Source of the DNA: Proteobacteria bacterium UBA652
Lineage (GTDB): Bacteria; Pseudomonadota; Gammaproteobacteria; Nitrosococcales; Methylophagaceae
DNA: 22,696 nt
Reading direction: 5' to 3'
Assembly: GCA_002299915.1 (NCBI GenBank)
Contig: DBOG01000066.1
Location: forward strand, 1-22,696
A model generated the notes under the pieces. It worked only from the letters and a program-made list of their open reading frames with translations, did no database searches and was not told the origin of the DNA. Position numbers and translations under genes: made by a program. Shown piece after piece: positions 8,527-14,894 of this stretch (its first letter is position 1; each line of letters begins with the position of its first letter).

Positions 8527-9054
8527 TTATTTAAGGTGTTCTAGGGTAATAATAATATTTGAGACATCATCATTCAAATAAATTTCACCATCCTGAATTG
8601 TGCATTGCAACTGTATTGAACGATTCATTAACGCAGCAACCCCTTCAGCAGAGATATGGGCTATCTTGAGATTATTAAAGCGCGCCAAATTTGCCTGTTG
8701 TTTCTTCCACCATATGTTTGCCTTACCCTCATGATAAGTATAGATAATCACCTGCTTTGCACGGCTGCATGCCTTGCGGATCCGTTTTTCATCTGGTTGG
8801 CCTAAATCAATCCACAGATCGATTTCCTCCGTGAGTGTCTTCGCCCAAAGTTCTGGCTCATCATCGCTGCTGAGGCCTTTGGTAAAAGTCAGCTGTTCAC
8901 TAGCATTGATGATAAAAGCGATGATTCGTATCATAAACCGAAAATCATTTTCAGAGGGGTGTTGGGCAACCGTGAGTTCATGGCTTGCATAATAATGCCG
9001 ATCCATATCGGCAATGTTGAGTGATATTTTATTGATAGTGGAGCTGAGGGCCAT
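8527..9054 (-). CDS. yaeQ: YaeQ family protein
   Basis: YaeQ is a conserved proteobacterial protein with a PD-(D/E)XK nuclease-like fold. Its cellular role is not established; suppression of RfaH loss was reported for a homologue. The 175-aa product aligns well with memory of E. coli YaeQ along its length: MALSSTINKISLNIADMDR, HPSEND, GLSSDDEPELW, IDLWIDLGQPDEKRIRKAC, KANIWW and LQCTIQDGEIYL. It is followed within 9 bp by the TAXI gene. The 32-bp DNA segment at 8593-8624, inside the conserved C-terminal part, recurs almost unchanged in the zinc-finger gene about 1.07 kb away. No strong Shine-Dalgarno motif is visible before the ATG at 9054. Confidence 0.93.
   Translation of the reverse strand: MALSSTINKISLNIADMDRHYYASHELTVAQHPSENDFRFMIRIIAFIINASEQLTFTKGLSSDDEPELWAKTLTEEIDLWIDLGQPDEKRIRKACSRAKQVIIYTYHEGKANIWWKKQQANLARFNNLKIAHISAEGVAALMNRSIQLQCTIQDGEIYLNDDVSNIIITLEHLK
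8593..8624. repeat. 32-bp direct repeat, copy 1 (inside yaeQ)
   Basis: The segment differs at two of 32 positions from 9658-9689, in the same orientation. Here it encodes the conserved YaeQ residues RSIQLQCTIQ, so this is likely to be the original copy. The match stops abruptly on both sides. Confidence 0.85.
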
Positions 9055-9105
9055 AGTTACTTCAGAGGTTTAGAGTGTTTTATTGTACGGCATGGCAGAT
9101 AATAT

Positions 9106-9633
9106 CTACTGTACTTTAAACGATTGGATGACATCATTAAAAGTAGCTTCATTTGTTGAGAATTTTGAGGGTACACTCCAAAGCAACATTTGGTGGTAAT
9201 GGTTTTTAGTTTCTAGCGTTACATGCCAGTAAATTAGCTTCACACTTCCTATGCTTCCCGACAGTCGATAACGTAGCGCTTTGACGTCTCCTATTTCAAG
9301 AACCTCGGGTTTGGATTCATGATAATTTCCCAATGTTTCCGCTATGAACGGCCTTGTCAAATCACTGTAACCTTCCAGTGTCATATTATCAAAGTCAATC
9401 TTATCTTCAGATAAAATAAGCATATAAGCTTGCTTGGGAGAATTGCCAATTTGTAAATCAGCCTCCTCATTTAGGTCATCCATTGTTGACCAGCTTGCCG
9501 GATGGACTATCGAAAAAGAACCATCTAAAAAATCAACTTTTTGTGCTGCTTTTTCCTCTCGTTCACAAGCCACAAGCAAGATAGAAAACACCATGACTCC
9601 CAAATAAAATTTAATATCCAATATTTTCTTCAT
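9106..9633 (-). CDS. Small lipoprotein, PsbP/DcrB-like
   Basis: The 175-aa product has a lipoprotein signal peptide with lipobox LLVAC (Cys about residue 23), so it should be lipid-anchored in the envelope. The mature part contains FSIVHPASWSTMDDL, which recalls the PsbP/DcrB fold opening (a strand, then Pro and Trp), and ends in TFNDVIQSFKVQ, the usual end of such domains. The family match is by pattern only and the function is unknown. A good AAAGGA ribosome site precedes the ATG. Its first 23 bases overlap the end of the upstream zinc-finger membrane gene, so the two are translated together. A gap of 51 bp separates it from yaeQ. Confidence 0.8.
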   Translation of the reverse strand: MKKILDIKFYLGVMVFSILLVACEREEKAAQKVDFLDGSFSIVHPASWSTMDDLNEEADLQIGNSPKQAYMLILSEDKIDFDNMTLEGYSDLTRPFIAETLGNYHESKPEVLEIGDVKALRYRLSGSIGSVKLIYWHVTLETKNHYHQMLLWSVPSKFSTNEATFNDVIQSFKVQ

Positions 9634-10093
9634 ATTTGCATTCCTTTGTTAATGAGTCTGAATCGTGCATTGCAACTGCATTGAACGATCTTGGAGGCAG
9701 ATCAAGTTTGTTAGGGGGCGGAGCGGATTCACTTCTTATCTTTAATATCTTGAATATGCCAAAGCCACCAAACAATAAAAAAGCCACTCCAAGAAGGATT
9801 AACAGCGTCGTTTCTTCATAAATACCATATGCCATGAAAATGGCACCAAGCACTAACTGAAAGTATTCTACAGCGCCTATGCTTGCGGATGCAGACTGTA
9901 CTAACACGTCATTAGAGCCCTGCATCTTTATTGCATTTAAAACAAAATTATCTAATTCAACTGCATGCTCTTCACACTGTCCTTTGCAGGCTATTCCATT
10001 ATTAACCTCAGAAGCACACTGTTTACAGAGTCCCCGCTGGCAAGACTTACAAATACCACATGCCTGCGCATTTTCATGATAAAAACAGTCCAT
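9611..10093 (-). CDS. B-box-like zinc-finger membrane protein
   Basis: The 160-aa product begins with a Cys/His-rich module: C3, H6, C12, C15, C20, C23, C26, then C36, C40 and H43 in the approximate pattern of a B-box-type zinc finger (YHENAQACGICKSCQRGLCKQCA). About residues 74-90 and 93-112 form two hydrophobic helices (YFQLVLGAIFMAYGIY and LLILLGVAFLLFGGFGIF), so the zinc module is tethered to the membrane. This layout is common in bacteria but has no firm function. A strong AAGGAAGGA ribosome site precedes the ATG. The C-terminal tail (from about residue 135) is encoded by DNA nearly identical to a piece of yaeQ, read in another frame, so the gene end may be recently rebuilt. It overlaps the lipoprotein gene by 23 bp. 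Confidence 0.8.
   Translation of the reverse strand: MDCFYHENAQACGICKSCQRGLCKQCASEVNNGIACKGQCEEHAVELDNFVLNAIKMQGSNDVLVQSASASIGAVEYFQLVLGAIFMAYGIYEETTLLILLGVAFLLFGGFGIFKILKIRSESAPPPNKLDLPPRSFNAVAMHDSDSLTKECKYEENIGY
9658..9689. repeat. 32-bp direct repeat, copy 2 (3' end of zinc-finger gene)
   Basis: This segment matches 8593-8624 at 30 of 32 positions in the same orientation. In this gene it is read in a different frame, giving RSFNAVAMHDSD, which sits in the non-conserved tail. It therefore looks like a copied or captured piece of yaeQ rather than shared protein ancestry. Confidence 0.85.
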
Positions 10094-10147
10094 AATTCCT
10101 TCCTTTTTGCCTACATTACACTTGTTTACAGTCTATTCTATCCAGCG

Positions 10148-10912
10148 CTATTTGTCATGGATCATATACACATCATGCCGCGTATTTTTACTTTCAATCT
10201 GGGTATGGGGGGAGAGCTCTCCTACCCACGGTACGCCTGAAGGGCGTTTAACCACAACCCGTTTATTGGCTGTTTTCAGGGCGGCATTGAGCAATGCTGT
10301 GCTATCCATGTCCGCGCCGACGAGTTGGTGTAGCAGGCGCATGTCTTTTTTGACTAAGGCTGATTTTTCTCGGCTGGGATACATGGGATCGAAGTAGATA
10401 ACGTCTGGATTCTCATTAGCGGGTAATTGAGCGAGATAATCAGGCGCATTAGAATAAACTAGTTGCATTTTGTGGGCGCTAGAATCGGAATCGGCTTGGG
10501 CACGAGTGAGGGCATCTTGCAATAGTGCGGCGATCCATGGATGGCGTTCGATTAAGGTGACTTGGCAGCCTAGGGACGCGAGGACGAAGGCATCGCGGCC
10601 AAAGCCAGCTGTGGCATCAATTATAGTGGGCGACTTGCCTTTTGTGAGTCCGATGGCGCGGGCGAGTGGTTGACCGCGGCCACCGCCGAATTGTTGGCGG
10701 TGGGCATTTTTTCCCGCCAGAAAATCAATGGAGATCGGCTTGCCTAAATTGAGCGCGTGGATGGCAAGTTTTTCGCCATCATAGACAAGCTGAGTTTGGT
10801 CTGGATTTATATCGCTTAGGGTAAAATTAAATTGGGTGGTGAGTTGTTGGATGTAGTCTGTGTTGTTGGTATTGCTGGAGACAGCAAGCGCGTTAATATT
10901 GGGTTCAGTCAT
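10148..10912 (-). CDS. rsmJ: 16S rRNA (guanine1516-N2)-methyltransferase RsmJ
   Basis: RsmJ methylates G1516 of 16S rRNA using S-adenosylmethionine. From the ATG at 10912 the protein is 254 aa, close to the E. coli length. It shows the family stretch FLAGKNAHRQQFGGGRGQPLARAIG, the SAM-binding IDATAGFGRDAFVLASLG, an acidic strand ending VTLIERHP, and catalytic motif DVIYFDPMYPSR. KSALVKKDMRLLHQLVG and KRVVVKRP also match. An ATG at 10921 is nine bases upstream in frame and equally possible. Longer versions extending far upstream are out of frame with, and lie inside, the YVTN gene. The start overlaps the 3' end of that gene by 8 bp, suggesting coupled translation. No ribosome site is clear. 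Confidence 0.93.
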   Translation of the reverse strand: MTEPNINALAVSSNTNNTDYIQQLTTQFNFTLSDINPDQTQLVYDGEKLAIHALNLGKPISIDFLAGKNAHRQQFGGGRGQPLARAIGLTKGKSPTIIDATAGFGRDAFVLASLGCQVTLIERHPWIAALLQDALTRAQADSDSSAHKMQLVYSNAPDYLAQLPANENPDVIYFDPMYPSREKSALVKKDMRLLHQLVGADMDSTALLNAALKTANKRVVVKRPSGVPWVGELSPHTQIESKNTRHDVYMIHDK

Positions 10913-11924
10913 GCTGGTCATCAGGATCGGTTTTAGCTGTAGTCGTTGTCTGCTTGGCAATAAATTTGCCAAAGGCGCGGCTACCTTGTCCAGTGTGGAT
11001 TGTTTTGGTGATTTTATTGCTGGCAGTATCGAGAATAGACACACTGCCATCGCCCCAATTGGCGATATAGACGTGTTTGCCATCTGGTGTGATATCAATA
11101 CCTTCGGGGGCATCACCCACATCAACGGTGGTGAGAATATCGTATGTTTTGGTATCCACGATAGAAATGGTGCTTTCATCTTGGTTGGTAACGTAAATTG
11201 TGCTGCCATCAGGGCTAATCACGGCACAATAAGGCCATTCGCCAACGGGGAAACTGTGAATGGTTTTTGCAAATTGAGTATCAATTACCGATACGTTATT
11301 GCTTTGCACATTAACGCTATATAAACGCTTACGATTAGGCGACAGCGCGAGCCCAAACGGCGCTTTACCAACAGGAATAGTGGCAATGGGTTGGAAGTCG
11401 TTAAGATCAAGTATGGTGACGGTATTATCATCGCGATTGGCAATATAAAGCCGGTTGAGTACGTTATCGATGGCCAATCCGGCAGGAGATTTCCCCACGG
11501 AAACCGTGGCGATGTTGCTACGGCTATCTGAATCAATAATGCGGACTTTATGTTCATACCAATCGGCAACATAGATTTGGCTACCATCGGCATTGGTGGC
11601 GATGCCGACTGGACCCGACCCCATGGGAATGCTGGCCATTTTTTTGAGTGTGAACCCATCAATAAGACTAACATCAGGCCCATCGGCATTGCTGGCGAAC
11701 ACATAATTGCCATCCTCGCTGACGGCAATACCTGCAGGGCGATTTCCACCGGGAATGGTTTTGATGATTTCCTGGGAGGCAGTATCAATTACCGAGATGG
11801 TATTGGCGAGTTGATTGGTGATGAAGGCATAAGGTTCTGCTGACACGATTATCGGCGAGAAACAGATAAAAAATAGGACAGCTCGCTGCCGAATTGCCCT
11901 ATTTAGATTGACTAGTGTGTACAC
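10905..11924 (-). CDS. Periplasmic seven-repeat YVTN beta-propeller protein
   Basis: The 339-aa product has a signal peptide (RAVLFFICFSPIIVSA, cleavage near residue 29). Seven consecutive repeats of about 42 residues follow, each ending in an (I/V)P(V/M)G..P.G(I/L)A-like turn and starting with .(V/I)Y(V/I)(A/T)N.....(V/I)S(I/V)(I/L)D. This is a complete seven-bladed propeller of the YVTN family. Such proteins, including a subfamily tied to PQQ-dependent alcohol catabolism, are secreted and often of unknown partner. The start is GTG at 11924, because an in-frame TAA lies 9-12 bp upstream and no ATG is available before the signal peptide. It follows the MxaD-like gene by 40 bp and overlaps rsmJ by 8 bp, so it sits in the middle of an operon. 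Confidence 0.88.
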   Translation of the reverse strand: MYTLVNLNRAIRQRAVLFFICFSPIIVSAEPYAFITNQLANTISVIDTASQEIIKTIPGGNRPAGIAVSEDGNYVFASNADGPDVSLIDGFTLKKMASIPMGSGPVGIATNADGSQIYVADWYEHKVRIIDSDSRSNIATVSVGKSPAGLAIDNVLNRLYIANRDDNTVTILDLNDFQPIATIPVGKAPFGLALSPNRKRLYSVNVQSNNVSVIDTQFAKTIHSFPVGEWPYCAVISPDGSTIYVTNQDESTISIVDTKTYDILTTVDVGDAPEGIDITPDGKHVYIANWGDGSVSILDTASNKITKTIHTGQGSRAFGKFIAKQTTTTAKTDPDDQHD

Positions 11925-11964
11925 GGCTTCACTTTAGACGTTATCGCCGGTGCAGCTGGCGTAG

Positions 11965-12525
11965 CTACTTTTCCAGCATCGCTTTTAACCCCTCAAGACC
12001 TGAAACGTAAACGCCTTTGATGGCAGCAGCAGCTTCTTTATCACTTTGACCTTCTGGCACCGGTGGATTATCCATAAATGAGCGGTAGAATTTTCCTTTC
12101 CACAGTACTTCTGAACCACCTTCTACTTCTTTTACTGAGATCCAAGATTTATAAGTAGACACAGGTAACGTGAAATACGGCGTATCTTTACTGTTGAACT
12201 GGATCGTTTTCACTACAGTCATATCCGTGATTTTATAGGTGATCATCATCTTTTCATCATCAGTTTTAACGAGGTCTTCGGTAATCGTTGGGCTGCCTTC
12301 AGCCGCCAATGTCAGTACGCGTGTATTGCCCTCTAATACAACGCTGGCAACAGCTGGATGCCATTGATCAATGCTGCCGAAATCTTTAATAACGGCCCAT
12401 ACGTCAGCGGGTGCAGCATTAATGGTAATGCTTTCTTTAACTTGTTGGCGGGTTGGGCCATGTGCTGCTGCGACCATTGGAACAGTAACGAGTGCTAATG
12501 TGATAAAAGATAATAATTTTTTCAT
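11965..12525 (-). CDS. MxaD-like periplasmic SRPBCC protein
   Basis: The 186-aa product has a clear signal peptide (MKKLLSFITLALVTVPMVAAAHG, cleavage after AAA). A START/SRPBCC domain follows: ITINAAPADVWAVIKDFGSIDQWHPAV, then ITEDLVKTDDEKMMITYKI, LPVSTYKSWISV, VLWKGKFYRSF and a closing helix GVYVSGLEGLKAMLEK. This arrangement, including GPTRQ right after the signal, resembles MxaD, the periplasmic protein of methanol oxidation clusters thought to help methanol dehydrogenase meet its cytochrome. ATG 12525 is preferred, with GGAG seven bases upstream. A TTG at 12537 is part of that ribosome site. It is first in an operon with the YVTN protein and rsmJ. No dehydrogenase gene is in view, so the role is inferred. 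Confidence 0.8.
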   Translation of the reverse strand: MKKLLSFITLALVTVPMVAAAHGPTRQQVKESITINAAPADVWAVIKDFGSIDQWHPAVASVVLEGNTRVLTLAAEGSPTITEDLVKTDDEKMMITYKITDMTVVKTIQFNSKDTPYFTLPVSTYKSWISVKEVEGGSEVLWKGKFYRSFMDNPPVPEGQSDKEAAAAIKGVYVSGLEGLKAMLEK

Positions 12526-12554
12526 TTTTTTCTCCAAATTTTTGTTATAACATT

Positions 12555-12592
12555 TATGTCATACACTAAAGAATCAGCAAGATAGTGTGTGC
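12555..12592 (-). promoter_or_regulatory. Possible promoter region of the MxaD-like operon
   Basis: On the reverse strand a weak TTGCTG (-35) is followed after 16 nt by CATAAA with an upstream TG, an extended -10 arrangement, about 30 nt before the MxaD-like ATG. ACACTA (12563-12568) and TAGTGT (12583-12588) are perfect inverted repeats overlapping this stretch and could be an operator. The call is weak. Confidence 0.3.
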
Positions 12593-12623
12593 TCAGCTAT
12601 AATGCTCTGACGATCAAGATACA

Positions 12624-12716
12624 CCAAAGTTCCTGAACAGAGTATGAACAAAACCCATACCCATTTGTTTAATGAACGTCTGAACTATCTACTTTAGCTG
12701 ATGGTCAGAACTTTGG
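12624..12716. repeat. Inverted repeat flanking a TGAAC-word cluster
   Basis: CCAAAGTTC (12624-12632) and GAACTTTGG (12708-12716) are perfect 9-bp inverted repeats 75 nt apart. With one bulged C the pairing extends by three more bases (TGA/TCA). TGAAC occurs four times between or at the arms (12634, 12645, 12673, 12681). It lies between the divergent MxaD-like and mla operons. It may be an operator cluster, an mRNA structure, or the ends of a small element. Confidence 0.5.
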
Positions 12717-12802
12717 CTAGCATCGCTTTACGATGGGCGCATGGTCTTGCATGGTTAGGGGGTGATTTGACCCGCCATATTATTGAAGTGGAACAGTTTT
12801 AG
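12644..12802 (+). pseudogene. Possible small protein gene broken by an in-frame TAG
   Basis: One reading frame runs from ATG 12644 to TAG 12800-12802 with a single internal stop, TAG at 12695-12697. Before the stop are 17 codons (MNKTHTHLFNERLNYLL). After it come 34 sense codons, including an ATG at 12701, that encode a hydrophobic/amphipathic helix (SIALRWAHGLAWLGGDL) ending EVEQF. Both halves look protein-like and share the same frame, so a CAG-to-TAG change in a 52-residue protein gene is a simple reading. The family is not recognised and the ribosome site is weak, so chance remains possible. Confidence 0.3.
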
Positions 12803-12811
12803 GCATATATT
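12783..12811 (+). promoter_or_regulatory. Candidate sigma-70 promoter of the mla operon
   Basis: TTGAAG (12783-12788) and TATATT (12806-12811) match the -35 and -10 boxes at 4/6 and 5/6 positions with a 17-nt spacer. Transcription would begin near 12818, only about 12 nt before the TTG start of mlaF, leaving room for little more than the AGG ribosome site at 12819-12821. Confidence 0.45.
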
Positions 12812-12829
12812 GGAGCATAGGTAGCAACA

Positions 12830-13648
12830 TTGAATGAACCACTGATTAAAATCAGAGATCTACATTTTGCGCGCGGCGACCGAGCGATCTTCAAAGGGGT
12901 GAATATTGATATTCATCGTGGGGAAGTGGTGGCGATCATGGGGCCGAGCGGCACCGGGAAAACAACCCTGATGCGCTTAATTGGTGGGCAGCTTAAACCT
13001 GATCGCGGTACGGTTGAGATTGATGGCCAGAATGTGCATGCCTTATCCCATGATGACTTATATGCTTTGCGCAAACGCATGGGTATGTTGTTTCAAAGCG
13101 GTGCTTTACTGACGGACTTATCGGTGTTCGATAATGTCGCTTTTCCTTTACGCGAGCACACGGATTTACCCGAACGGATGATTCACGATTTGGTGTTGAT
13201 GAAATTACAAGCGGTGGGCTTGCGAAATGCAAGACGGATGATGCCAGCAGAATTATCAGGTGGCATGGCGCGGCGGGTTGCATTAGCACGTGCAATCGCA
13301 CTGGATCCAATGATGATTATCTATGATGAGCCGTTTGCCGGTCAAGATCCTATCTCTATGGGAACGGTGGTGGATTTGGTGCATGATGTGAGCGATGCGA
13401 TGGGGTTAACCAGTATTGTGGTGTCACATGATATTAAGGAAGCGGCTGAAATATCGGATACGATATTTTTGTTATCAGGTGGCAAAGTGATTGAATCGGG
13501 GTCACCGATAAAATTAAAACGCTCAACATCGCCATGGGTGCAACAATTTATGCAAGGTTTACCAGATGGTCCCGTGCCATTCCATTATCCAGGAACGCCG
13601 TTTGCCGAAGATTTGTTAAGCGGCAGCGAGGCGTCAGACTATGATTGA
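12830..13648 (+). CDS. mlaF: Phospholipid ABC transporter ATP-binding protein MlaF
   Basis: MlaF is the cytoplasmic ATPase of the MlaFEDB complex, which moves phospholipids between inner and outer membranes to keep outer-membrane lipid asymmetry. The 272-aa protein has Walker A GPSGTGKT (38-45), a Q-loop in MLFQSGALLTDLSVFDNVAFPLREHT, signature LSGGMARR (142-149), Walker B MIIYDEP with the catalytic Glu at 167, and switch His in VVSHD. The C-terminal DGPVPFHYPGTPFAEDLL is the extension that wraps the partner subunit and contacts MlaB. The start is TTG at 12830: no in-frame ATG precedes Walker A, and AGG lies 8 nt upstream. It overlaps mlaE by 8 bp. Confidence 0.95.
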   Translation: MNEPLIKIRDLHFARGDRAIFKGVNIDIHRGEVVAIMGPSGTGKTTLMRLIGGQLKPDRGTVEIDGQNVHALSHDDLYALRKRMGMLFQSGALLTDLSVFDNVAFPLREHTDLPERMIHDLVLMKLQAVGLRNARRMMPAELSGGMARRVALARAIALDPMMIIYDEPFAGQDPISMGTVVDLVHDVSDAMGLTSIVVSHDIKEAAEISDTIFLLSGGKVIESGSPIKLKRSTSPWVQQFMQGLPDGPVPFHYPGTPFAEDLLSGSEASDYD

Positions 13649-14423
13649 ATCTGTATTGCGGGGTTTGGGTCGTTGGGGGCTTGATTTATTGTGGCGATTA
13701 GGCCGTGGTCACCTATTTTTATGGGAGATATTGAAAGGCGTACCTGAAACGTTTATTCGGTTCCCTTTATTGATTAAGCAGTTATATTCGGTGGGTGTGC
13801 TGTCATTGATGATTATTGCTGTCTCAGGTTTATTTGTCGGTATGGTCTTAGCCTTGCAAGGGTATTACACCTTAGTGGATTTTGGTGCAGAAGATTCCTT
13901 GGGCGTGTTGGTGGCATTATCGTTGGTGCGTGAATTAGGCCCTGTTGTGGCGGGATTACTCTTTGCTGGGCGTGCAGGCTCTGCTTTAACAGCAGAAATT
14001 GGGTTGATGAAAAGCACCGAGCAGCTATCAGGGATGGAAATGATGGCAGTGGATCCGATGCGGCGGGTCATTGCGCCGCGTTTTGTGGCAGGCGTGATTT
14101 CGTTACCTTTACTAGCGGCAATATTCAGTGCGCTGGGAATTATTGGCGCGTATTTGGTGGGACATGTGCAATTGGGAATTGATGCGGGCATCTTTTGGTC
14201 TCAAATGCAGATGAAAACAGATTGGAGTGCTGATGTGGTTAATGGCATTATAAAAAGTGTGGTGTTTGGTGTAGTGGTAACATGGATAGCCGTATTCGAA
14301 GGCTATGATTGTGTGCCCACTTCAGAAGGTGTGGGCCGTGCAACAACGCGTACCGTAGTGCATTCTGCATTTGCAATTTTAGGGTTGGATTTTGTGTTAA
14401 CAGCATTGATGTTCGGAGGATAA
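13641..14423 (+). CDS. mlaE: Phospholipid ABC transporter permease MlaE
   Basis: MlaE is the inner-membrane permease of the Mla lipid transporter. The 260-aa product has the family layout of about five membrane helices, for example SVGVLSLMIIAVSGLFVGMVLALQGYY, LGPVVAGLLFAGRAGSALTAEIG and VISLPLLAAIFSALGIIGAYLVG. It carries the conserved cytoplasmic coupling loop KSTEQLSGMEMMAVDPMRRVIAPR that docks onto MlaF. Length equals that of E. coli MlaE. Its ATG lies inside the end of mlaF, the usual arrangement, and mlaD begins 6 bp after its stop. Confidence 0.96.
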   Translation: MIESVLRGLGRWGLDLLWRLGRGHLFLWEILKGVPETFIRFPLLIKQLYSVGVLSLMIIAVSGLFVGMVLALQGYYTLVDFGAEDSLGVLVALSLVRELGPVVAGLLFAGRAGSALTAEIGLMKSTEQLSGMEMMAVDPMRRVIAPRFVAGVISLPLLAAIFSALGIIGAYLVGHVQLGIDAGIFWSQMQMKTDWSADVVNGIIKSVVFGVVVTWIAVFEGYDCVPTSEGVGRATTRTVVHSAFAILGLDFVLTALMFGG

Positions 14424-14429
14424 AGAAGT

Positions 14430-14891
14430 ATGCATAGTAAGAATATTGAGATTTTAGTGGGTTTGTTTGTGGTGGCAGGAATGGCGGCCTTATTAATGCT
14501 GGCAATGAAAGTGAGCAATCTAGGAGATTTTACGGAAAAAGCAGGTTATTCTGTGACTGCTGAGTTTGATAATATTGGTGGCTTAAAAGTCCGTTCACCT
14601 GTTTCGATGGCGGGCGTTCGTGTCGGTCGTGTGTCAGAAATTGCATTAGACCGCGAAAATTATACAGCGCGGGTCACATTGAATATTTCATCACAATATG
14701 ATCAGATCCCATTGGACACGTCTGCGAGTATTTTTACAGCAGGCTTGCTCGGGGAACAATATATCGGTTTAGAAGCGGGGGGAGATGAGGAATTCTTGGT
14801 GGCAGGTGGTGAATTAGAGCTAACACAATCAGCGATGGTGTTAGAGCAGCTTATCGGCAAGTTTTTATTTAGCAAAGCAGAAGGGGAATAA
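14430..14891 (+). CDS. mlaD: MCE-domain lipid-binding protein MlaD
   Basis: MlaD forms a hexameric ring anchored in the inner membrane that passes lipids between MlaE and the periplasmic carrier MlaC. The 153-aa protein has one N-terminal membrane helix (about 7-26, EILVGLFVVAGMAALLMLAM). It continues with a single MCE domain (YSVTAEFDNIGGLKVRSPVSMAGVRVGRVSEIALD, then SIFTAGLLGEQYIGLEAGGD) and a short helix that would line the ring pore (ALEQ-type segment AMVLEQLIGKFLF). It is shorter than the E. coli protein, mainly at the C-terminus. GGAGG at 14416-14420 overlaps the end of mlaE and serves as a ribosome site. Confidence 0.94.
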   Translation: MHSKNIEILVGLFVVAGMAALLMLAMKVSNLGDFTEKAGYSVTAEFDNIGGLKVRSPVSMAGVRVGRVSEIALDRENYTARVTLNISSQYDQIPLDTSASIFTAGLLGEQYIGLEAGGDEEFLVAGGELELTQSAMVLEQLIGKFLFSKAEGE

Positions 14892-14894
14892 AAA

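Noticed and set aside
10913..11209. N-terminal extension of rsmJ to an ATG at 11209
   Set aside because: This part is the YVTN gene read out of frame. RsmJ homology begins only after the ATG at 10921/10912.
11285..11788. 167-codon reverse frame inside the YVTN gene
   Set aside because: It is an out-of-frame reading of the 42-residue repeats, which give long open shadows in all frames.
10905..11924. Tandem repeats as a CRISPR-like or DNA repeat array
   Set aside because: The periodicity is at the protein level (42-residue propeller blades). The DNA is too divergent between units to be a DNA repeat array.
12598..12603. Perfect TATAAT on the forward strand
   Set aside because: No -35 box lies at the right distance and no TG extension is present, so it was not called a promoter.
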